Source: a virus
Direction: 5' to 3' (one strand)
IMG/VR virus record: IMGVR_UViG_3300046355_000163
Span: 1 to 34,331 of that record
Length of the DNA: 34,331 bases
Made by a program: the position numbers and the translations under genes. The notes beneath the pieces are model-generated. The model saw only the letters and a list, made by a program, of their open reading frames with translations. It was not told the DNA's origin and ran no database searches. Positions 30,173 through 34,331 of the stretch are shown here, piece by piece. Numbering within the stretch: the stretch's first letter is position 1; the number at the start of each line of letters is the position of its first letter.

Positions 30173-30551
30173 TTTTACTTCTCCAATATTCAATTGCTTC
30201 ACTTGCTTTTTGATTTGCAAGCTCTTGTTGTTCAGGTGTTAAGTGGCTCCACGCTGCTCTAACAATGTCCTCTGGGCATCCAATTGCCATTGCAACCGCT
30301 GCATGGCCTATCCAGGGTCTTTTATCGCCTGGCTTTGTTAGGTTGTGCTCGCATGAGTATTTCCATTTTTCAGCAACTTTTAGCATCCACTCACCATATA
30401 AATCGTGGTTTCCCGTAAACAATACGGCAATCTCAAGCCATGTTTTTCGGTTGCTTACGTTTCCCCACATATTGGCTTTTATTTCTTCCAAAAGCCACCA
30501 AGGATGCCAAATTTCACTTTCGCTCGGGGGCGAATCACTCACTAAGTTCAT
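30165..30551 (-). CDS. Middle gene of the ParB/PAPS-reductase cassette (128 aa)
   Basis: From the ATG at 30551, behind GGAGGG, the product starts MNLVSDSPPSESEIWHPWWL LEEIKANMWGNVSNRKTW and continues to GHAAVAMAIGCPEDIVRAAW and LTPEQQELANQKASEAIEYW. It is Trp-rich, with CPEDIVRAAWSHLT near 90-103. No domain is named. It overlaps the ParB-like gene by 17 bp and the PAPS-reductase-like gene by 8 bp, so all three are probably translated together. It is likely a partner protein of the pair. Confidence 0.7.
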   Translation of the reverse strand: MNLVSDSPPSESEIWHPWWLLEEIKANMWGNVSNRKTWLEIAVLFTGNHDLYGEWMLKVAEKWKYSCEHNLTKPGDKRPWIGHAAVAMAIGCPEDIVRAAWSHLTPEQQELANQKASEAIEYWRSKNA

Positions 30552-31224
30552 CAACACCCTCCACTTCTTCAAAAGTCTCTGCTTCCCACGCTTCTGAAAA
30601 TTCAGAATCAGCAAACAAGCCAGACAAACCTGTTACCTGTTGCAACCGCAAAACTTCATCGGCCTCCATGCCTAACTCTTTTGCGATTTTTTCATCCGAC
30701 CAAAACCTACGTTTTAGTTCAACAACAATTTCAGACATTGATTCAACCTTATGCTCTCCACGAGCGCGGTTGTGGCGAATCGTTGATGCCATACGATCGT
30801 TTTTGTTTTGGCGACTTCCATTGATAACCACGGCAGGCAAGTAGCCATGAACACGAGAGCAAACAACACCAGATTCCTTACCAACGCGATGTCGATGGAA
30901 TCCGTCAACAACCTCAAAAATACCGTCACGCGACCACGAGACAATTGGCTGCGTATATCCATCTTCTGAAATCGAATGTTCTAATAATTTCATTTCTGGC
31001 GGAGCAACACTGTTAGGGTTGTAATCATTCGCTTGAACCAAATCATTTTTAATCCAACGAACAAAATCTACTGGCTCAGTATTAAATGGACTATATTTAT
31101 GCAGCTCTTCACGAATATCGTTAATCAATTCAACTTTGGTTTGTATTGACTCATTTTCAAGTTGCTTAAAGAGTTCTTTGCATTGCTCAAGAATTGATTT
31201 ATTTCCAAAAATATCTATTTGCAT
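30535..31224 (-). CDS. ParB/Srx-like nuclease-fold protein (IbrB/YbdM type)
   Basis: This 229-aa protein has the ParB/sulfiredoxin-like core of E. coli YbdM and IbrB. VQANDYNPNSVAPPEMKLLE lies near 63-82, VVDGFHRHRVGK at about 105-116 (D107, H110, R111), and NDRMASTIRHNRARGEH at 142-158 (R150-R155). A helix-turn-helix region follows at about 170-198. These residues suit the phosphate or nucleotide binding of ParB-type CTPases and Srx kinases. It is the first gene of the cassette, 55 bp behind promoter element D. Confidence 0.85.
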   Translation of the reverse strand: MQIDIFGNKSILEQCKELFKQLENESIQTKVELINDIREELHKYSPFNTEPVDFVRWIKNDLVQANDYNPNSVAPPEMKLLEHSISEDGYTQPIVSWSRDGIFEVVDGFHRHRVGKESGVVCSRVHGYLPAVVINGSRQNKNDRMASTIRHNRARGEHKVESMSEIVVELKRRFWSDEKIAKELGMEADEVLRLQQVTGLSGLFADSEFSEAWEAETFEEVEGVDELSE

Positions 31225-31250
31225 ATTGCTTCCATAAAAGTTACAAAGCT

Positions 31251-31295
31251 ATTGTCAATCAATGCCTTATGCGTTGCTATTAGGACAAACCCTTA
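31251..31295 (-). promoter_or_regulatory. Candidate promoter with palindromic element, copy D
   Basis: On the minus strand the element TAAGGGTTTGTCCTAA lies at 31295-31280, and GACAAT at 31256-31251, 23 bp beyond, is preceded by TTGATTG. The ParB-like gene starts 55 bp from the element. The element sits inside the last codons of the HNH/Ref-like gene, so the cassette has its own promoter within the replication unit. Confidence 0.6.
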
Positions 31296-31560
31296 GAAGC
31301 GTCCAATCAAGTAGCTCTTGCTGTGTGATTCCATAGTGCTTGACGAATCCACGTGTACCCAAGCCATGCACACCAGTGTTTCCGCGATGGTGTTCAGCGC
31401 AAAGTGGTATCAAAGTTTTGTAATCACCTTTACCCCAGCCGCCTGCTCTCAGGTGGTGAAGCTCTACAGGTGCTGGGTCATGATCGCCATGCAAGTGGTA
31501 GCAAAGAGCGCAGCCAAGCTCTGCAACGGCCTGCTTGTGGGCTTTTTCATCCTTGGTCAT
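31267..31560 (-). CDS. HNH nuclease, Ref-like (97 aa)
   Basis: This small HNH protein has CALCYHLHGDH (C17, C20), VELHHLRAGGWGKGDY (H35, H36) and PLCAEHHRGNTGVHGLG (C54, H57, H58). It follows the layout of the P1 Ref-type HNH proteins that stimulate RecA-dependent recombination by cutting DNA. It is shorter than Ref because the DNA-binding N-terminal extension is absent. The gene is coupled to the 110-aa gene (ATGA at 31557-31560) and lies near RusA, so it probably has a recombination role. Confidence 0.8.
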   Translation of the reverse strand: MTKDEKAHKQAVAELGCALCYHLHGDHDPAPVELHHLRAGGWGKGDYKTLIPLCAEHHRGNTGVHGLGTRGFVKHYGITQQELLDWTLLRVCPNSNA

Positions 31561-31889
31561 TCTGTCGCCTTAACTTCCATCCTGGCGTTGGCTGATTCTG
31601 TACGCCAAATCTCAGTTCTCATCTTTGCCGCTTCCAGCTTCCATTTCAAAGATTCTTCAATCTCTATAGCCGCTGCTAAGCCTTCAAGAAGCTCGATGTA
31701 GTCAGGATGGCTATAGGCTTCGCGCTCTTGTGCGTTTGCTGCCTCGTAGCCTTTGACTAGCGCGTCTTTCATCAGCAAAGCCTTTTTGCTTTTTCTGAAT
31801 TCTTCTAGGTAGATTCGCTGGCTTTTGGCTTTGGCGTATTCAGGCGCGTTTTTGAGAATGAAGTCTACGGCTGCGTGAGGGGCGTTCAT
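31557..31889 (-). CDS. Helical phage protein near RusA (110 aa)
   Basis: The product MNAPHAAVDFILKNAPEYAK continues AKSQRIYLEEFRKSKKALLM and EREAYSHPDYIELLEGLAAA, ending in a long helix. I recall this pattern (KALLM...EREAYSHPDY) from phage recombination regions, where the function is unassigned. It is coupled on both sides (ATGA at 31886-31889 and 31557-31560) between RusA and the Ref-like nuclease, so it may help junction processing. Confidence 0.65.
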   Translation of the reverse strand: MNAPHAAVDFILKNAPEYAKAKSQRIYLEEFRKSKKALLMKDALVKGYEAANAQEREAYSHPDYIELLEGLAAAIEIEESLKWKLEAAKMRTEIWRTESANARMEVKATE

Positions 31890-32311
31890 AAAACTTCTTC
31901 TCGTATTAAAACGTCAACGCCTGGGCCTGACGAATAGACCTTTGTGATGTGCAAGGAGATCACTTGAATGTCATCTTTGTAGACGATTCCGTTCATAGCA
32001 TCTAAGAACGCTTTAGCGATATTGTCAACGTCCGGCTTCTTGGTTGGTCTGACCTCACCCGAAATGCAAGCCTCTAATCGTTTTTTTGAGTACGATGCGG
32101 GCACAGGCATCCTTGCGTATAAATAAACGCTTACAGGCGTTTCTAGGGGCTTGTTTGACCCCATTGCTTTGATGGCGCAAGCTCTGATGTGCGTTTCATA
32201 GTCAACGGTCTTGGAATCGGTGTAGGTCGTGACGTAGTTCCCGCGTCTTGCAAATCTAGCCCGACCCTTGCCTCTAGGGTTGCCTTCAACGTGGAATATC
32301 GTTTGAAACAT
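31886..32311 (-). CDS. rusA: RusA Holliday-junction resolvase
   Basis: This 141-aa RusA-family resolvase cuts four-way junctions. The N-terminal IFHVEGNPRGKGRARFARRG is typical, and the active-site block RPTKKPDVDNIAKAFLDAMN followed by GIVYKDDIQV contains D94, D96 and D113/D114, matching the three essential aspartates of the family. The length is normal for the family. AGGA precedes the ATG. It would clear recombination intermediates before packaging, working after ERF and the exonuclease. Confidence 0.92.
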   Translation of the reverse strand: MFQTIFHVEGNPRGKGRARFARRGNYVTTYTDSKTVDYETHIRACAIKAMGSNKPLETPVSVYLYARMPVPASYSKKRLEACISGEVRPTKKPDVDNIAKAFLDAMNGIVYKDDIQVISLHITKVYSSGPGVDVLIREEVL

Positions 32312-32480
32312 TTTGAATCCTGTTCATTCGGTCTCGTAGGTCTTGAGCCGCTTCTTTTCCGCGAATTCGCTCAATGTCAGTGATGGTCTTAATCCACCAT
32401 CTGCGGGCTTCGAGTTTCCCCACTGATTTGATTTTGGCTTTGTAGCGTTGCACCCATTCGAGGCTCTCCGCTTCTCTCAT
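32286..32480 (-). CDS. Small basic helical protein (64 aa)
   Basis: From the ATG at 32480 the product is MREAESLEWVQRYKAKIKSV followed by GKLEARRWWIKTITDIERIR and DLRDRMNRIQNVSNDIPR. I recall this REAESLEWVQRYKAK...DIERxRG...MNRI pattern as a conserved small protein of Burkholderiales phages beside RusA. It overlaps the upstream 66-aa gene by 92 bp in another frame. A longer start would overlap more. The function is unknown, and basic and Trp-rich composition suggests nucleic-acid contact. Confidence 0.65.
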   Translation of the reverse strand: MREAESLEWVQRYKAKIKSVGKLEARRWWIKTITDIERIRGKEAAQDLRDRMNRIQNVSNDIPR

Positions 32481-32589
32481 CAAATTCCAAATCTCCTGTG
32501 AGGTGTAGTGCTGTATCAATGACCCATTTGGGGTAGATGTCGCCATCCTTAATGCGATCAAGGATTCTTTTTGCGGTTTCATAGTTCAT
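32389..32589 (-). CDS. Small hypothetical protein (66 aa)
   Basis: The ATG at 32589 overlaps the preceding stop by one base (TGATG). The product MNYETAKRILDRIKDGDIYP is followed by WVIDTALHLTGDLEFDERSG and a polar tail. Its first 40 residues look like a compact helical domain (A-K-R-I-L-D-R-I-K-D-G...ALHLTGDLE) I recall from similar phages. The last 30 residues share DNA with the next gene. The function is unknown. Confidence 0.6.
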   Translation of the reverse strand: MNYETAKRILDRIKDGDIYPKWVIDTALHLTGDLEFDERSGEPRMGATLQSQNQISGETRSPQMVD

Positions 32590-32795
32590 CAAAATTTCTC
32601 ACTGTCATACCATTGTTTATCGTCGCGTTCTAGTTCTTTGCTTTTTGACGCTGAACCACCCCATTGGTGAAAGCTGCACATAGGCGCGTCAGCCCTCACC
32701 GACCAACGGCTTTTGCAGCCAGGATATGAACACATCAATTTTTTGTATTCATCATCATCATTGGCTTCGACTTTGGTAGGTTTGTTAAAACTCAT
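32589..32795 (-). CDS. Small zinc-binding protein (68 aa)
   Basis: The protein has the metal pattern MCSYPGCKSRWSVRADAPMC SFHQWG, with C22, C27, C40 and H43 as likely ligands. A flanking acidic, Lys-rich N-terminus and a charged C-terminus complete it. I recall such proteins next to the DUF1376 replication gene in related phages. The start overlaps the DUF1376 stop (ATGA at 32792-32795). It may assist replication initiation (inference from position). Confidence 0.7.
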   Translation of the reverse strand: MSFNKPTKVEANDDDEYKKLMCSYPGCKSRWSVRADAPMCSFHQWGGSASKSKELERDDKQWYDSEKF

Positions 32796-33550
32796 TTTGC
32801 GTACTTCCCATCAATGATTTTTTGAAAATTGGTAGCGTTGACCACCCACTCGAGATCAGGCAACCACGTTCGGCCTTGGCTTTGAAAACCGTTCGCAAGA
32901 GTTGTTTCCTTGGCAATGTAGGAAAAAAATGATTCCCACCAAGTCAATCCCTCAGATTGAGATTTGTAGCCTTCAGGTGAGTACGCAGATGGTTTGGCAG
33001 CCTGCAACCAGCGTTGACGCAAATTCGTTTTACGTGAACCCTCCCACGACCGAGGCTGAGTTAGGTGTGGCAAATGTTTTTTCCAAAGAATCAAAATTTG
33101 CTCATGTGGGCAAGTCGGAAGCCCCGCTTCAGACAAAGAACCTTTAGGTTCTATATCTTGGTTAATGGTTGTTGGTTCATGGTTATTGGTTAGGGTTTTT
33201 TTGGGTTCGCTGTCGGTTGCCAGTGGCAACCCACTGGGTTTTTTTGGTCTGCCGCCCTTCTTGCCGTTTTCACGGTTTTTCTCAGCCAAATGGTGGTAAT
33301 GCTCAATCTCTGCATCACAGCGAGAATGCGTCCATCCATCCTCTGTGAACACAAACATATCTCGTAAAACAGATGTAACCGTTTCGGATGCCAATCGCAA
33401 CCGCCTGGAAACCCATTGGGTATCGATTGGGATTGGTTTTTCGGTGTCGTAATACATATCCAACAACCGCCTATAGGCTAAGTCTTCATCGTTGGATAGA
33501 TGAGCGGTTGCGGCTCTGTAGTCGCCAATATGAAATTGGTAATAGTGCAA
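32792..33550 (-). CDS. DUF1376 replication-initiation-type protein
   Basis: This 252-aa protein begins with the DUF1376 signature, HYYQFHIGDYRAATAHLSND EDLAYRRLLDMYYDTEKPI. WVSRRLRLASETVTSVLRDM F follows, then the usual REKNRENGKKGGRPKKPS-type linker (here AEKNRENGKKGGRPKKP) and a Trp-rich C-terminal domain. DUF1376 (YdaU-like) proteins occupy the place of phage replication initiators such as lambda O and probably recruit the host replication machinery. The start chosen is TTG at 33550, 8 nt after GAGGAG, because the family begins with HYYQF. A TTG eight codons upstream lacks such a site. Confidence 0.83.
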   Translation of the reverse strand: MHYYQFHIGDYRAATAHLSNDEDLAYRRLLDMYYDTEKPIPIDTQWVSRRLRLASETVTSVLRDMFVFTEDGWTHSRCDAEIEHYHHLAEKNRENGKKGGRPKKPSGLPLATDSEPKKTLTNNHEPTTINQDIEPKGSLSEAGLPTCPHEQILILWKKHLPHLTQPRSWEGSRKTNLRQRWLQAAKPSAYSPEGYKSQSEGLTWWESFFSYIAKETTLANGFQSQGRTWLPDLEWVVNATNFQKIIDGKYAK

Positions 33551-33610
33551 AGCACTCTCCTCAAACGCCCCCAAGAAGAAACGTCCGGCAGGCGGGGAGG
33601 TTCGCTTTTC

Positions 33611-33632
33611 GGCAGGGTAGCTACTCCCTGCC
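33611..33632 (-). promoter_or_regulatory. Perfect leader hairpin before the replication gene
   Basis: GGCAGGG (33611-33617) pairs with CCCTGCC (33626-33632) around an 8-nt loop, 61 bp upstream of the DUF1376 start codon. A nearby GCCTGCCGG segment on the minus strand could pair alternatively. No T-run follows, so it is not a simple terminator. It may control the expression or processing of the replication mRNA. Confidence 0.45.
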
Positions 33633-33657
33633 TAGCCGGTGTTTCAATCAATTGTAA

Positions 33658-33810
33658 TCAGAAACAATTCGTTGTGCAACTAGCACCATAGCAACACGTC
33701 GTACATGTCACCATGCGGCCATTGCTTTGTGTAATGGTATGCGTGGTGCATGAAGCCCATACCATGCTGGCCAAGGTTGATAGATAGATTGCCAAAATTG
33801 CTTTTTTCAT
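33658..33810 (-). CDS. Secreted Cys-rich peptide (50 aa)
   Basis: The ATG at 33810 follows AAGGAGA. Residues 1-19 form a signal peptide (MKKAILAIYLSTLASMVWA), with cleavage likely after WA or at a lipobox-like WASC. The mature part, SCTTHTITQSNGRMVTCTTC CYGASCTTNCF, holds six cysteines (C21, C36, C39, C40, C45, C49), enough for three disulphides or a metal site in the periplasm. I recall similar TTHT...GRM.TCTTCCYG peptides in phages of Burkholderiales. It lies between an HTH gene and the DUF1376 gene. The function is unknown and may be envelope-directed. Confidence 0.75.
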   Translation of the reverse strand: MKKAILAIYLSTLASMVWASCTTHTITQSNGRMVTCTTCCYGASCTTNCF

Positions 33811-33825
33811 GATTTTCTCCTTTGG

Positions 33826-34041
33826 TTAAGTTAAGGTCTTTGGCGGCTTGCCAAAATATTGCTTCGTACCGTCTCCACGGTCTTTTTTCAGCACTGTCCA
33901 GCCGTACATACGGGTTAGCCTGGCCATCTTGCTGTGAGGGCTTGTGGTGGGCAGGAATCTAGCGATCTCGGCTGCTGTTGCTCCACCTTTGCGTGACAAG
34001 ATGATCTTGAGACGCTGCATCTGAGTTACGGGTTTTTTCAT
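33826..34041 (-). CDS. Small HTH/winged-helix protein (71 aa)
   Basis: The product MKKPVTQMQRLKIILSRKGG ATAAEIARFLPTTSPHSKMA RLTRMYGWTVLKKDRGDGTK is a typical small winged helix: helix-turn-helix at about 21-46 with a wing after it (GWTVLKKDRGDGTKQYF). It is basic and probably binds DNA. It sits upstream of the replication gene and could be an early regulator. The plan resembles the 85-aa protein at 25943-26200. The start overlaps the preceding stop (ATGA at 34038-34041). Confidence 0.7.
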   Translation of the reverse strand: MKKPVTQMQRLKIILSRKGGATAAEIARFLPTTSPHSKMARLTRMYGWTVLKKDRGDGTKQYFGKPPKTLT

Positions 34042-34238
34042 TTACTCTCCTTTGGTGCGCGGTTGAAAATTCTTACTTTGGGTGTCGCATGGCCAACGTG
34101 CCAAAACCCGCAGTGCGGACACTTGTAGGCATCCATTGGCCTTTCCCTGCGTCTGCCAACAATCAGCATGGCAACATCTTTTGTCGGCAGTTTGTCCTTG
34201 CCGATGCACTGAGACAAAGGGTCTGTTGCGTAGGTCAT
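34038..34238 (-). CDS. Small zinc-finger-like protein (66 aa)
   Basis: The protein has YKCPHCGFWHVGH at about 38-50, a C-x2-C-x3-H-x2-H arrangement (C40, C43, H47, H50) of a common small phage zinc protein. A basic N-terminal region precedes it (VGRRRERPMDAYKC). It begins in the terminal repeat: the same start appears at 34 in the left copy, where the 59-aa gene overlaps it as ATGA. It is coupled to the HTH gene downstream. Confidence 0.7.
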   Translation of the reverse strand: MTYATDPLSQCIGKDKLPTKDVAMLIVGRRRERPMDAYKCPHCGFWHVGHATPKVRIFNRAPKESK

Positions 34239-34331
34239 CGGGTGATCTTTTCGATGTAGATTGTTCGGTCAAAGAGTTGCTCAAGGCAAACAACAAAAAG
34301 AGCTTTGGTGGCTGCTTCAACATCGCCAGGA
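34205..34331. repeat. Exact 127-bp terminal direct repeat (right copy)
   Basis: Second copy of bases 1-127. Removing one copy leaves a circle of about 34,204 bp. Genes read smoothly across the junction: the 59-aa gene at 31-210 runs into the gene that starts at 34238. Confidence 0.95.

Noticed and set aside
33188-33203. Another copy of the promoter palindrome (TTAGGGTTTTTTTGG)
   Set aside because: Only one half-site is present, inside the DUF1376 coding sequence and followed by neither CCTAA nor a new transcription unit.
1-34331. tRNA genes, CRISPR arrays, insertion sequences and an integrase/attachment site
   Set aside because: No cloverleaf, regular spacer-repeat array, transposase or recombinase signature was seen on either strand.

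Overview
This window is a complete, circularly assembled genome of a tailed phage of the short-tailed (podovirus-like) type. The first 127 bases recur exactly as the last 127 (34205-34331), so the real circle is about 34,204 bp and the window start is arbitrary, falling inside a small gene. Virion genes are of the SU10/P22-like kind: large terminase, portal with a long C-terminal coiled coil, scaffold, DUF5309-type capsid protein, SU10-type adaptor, stabilisation/hub protein, large internal-virion-like proteins, and a tail fibre with an S74 chaperone. There is no tape measure, tail tube or sheath. Many small accessory proteins resemble those I recall from phages of freshwater Burkholderiales (Comamonadaceae-like hosts). 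That host guess is inference and cannot be fixed from the sequence.

Layout. (1) 211-2778, plus strand: early recombination and nucleotide module: a 52-aa protein, ERF annealing protein, YqaJ-type exonuclease, SSB, MazG-like pyrophosphohydrolase, DUF3310 protein and a Cys-containing 64-aa protein. (2) 2747-6371, minus: lysis region (GH19 endolysin, HNH endonuclease, 3-TM-superfamily holin, several small membrane or coiled-coil proteins). (3) 6391-25299, minus: one long late unit, transcribed from about 25.3 kb leftwards through small basic proteins, terminase, portal, scaffold, capsid (with a strong terminator behind it), connector and tail genes, internal proteins and fibre. (4) 25427-25522, plus: a lone 31-aa membrane peptide. 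(5) 25519-28888, minus: a string of small accessory genes headed by a 66-aa protein and a sigma-70 region-4-like protein. (6) 28949-31224, minus: an AT-richer three-gene cassette of ParB/Srx-like (IbrB/YbdM-like), a 128-aa unknown, and a PAPS-reductase-like (IbrA/YbdN-like) protein. (7) 31267-34238 continuing through the circle junction to 31-210, minus: a replication/recombination unit (DUF1376 protein, RusA resolvase, Ref/HNH-like nuclease, small zinc-binding and HTH proteins) and a secreted Cys-rich 50-aa peptide.

No DNA or RNA polymerase, primase, helicase, integrase, tRNA or CRISPR array was recognised, so the phage must lean heavily on host replication and transcription. The most striking regulatory signal is a palindrome, TTAGGGTTTRTCCTAA, that occurs once in each main promoter region (near 246, 25356, 28937 and 31280). 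It reads in the direction of transcription, with an NANAAT -10-like hexamer 22-23 bp downstream in all four cases. One copy lies between the divergent late operon and the 31-aa gene and has candidate -10 boxes on both sides. These look like activator-dependent (or operator-controlled) host-RNA-polymerase promoters that tie the transcription units together. The other standout items are the ParB/PAPS-reductase cassette, a virion-region protein built of nine 20-residue repeats followed by six 10-residue Trp repeats, and about ten genes under 60 codons, several coupled to their neighbours by ATGA overlaps.
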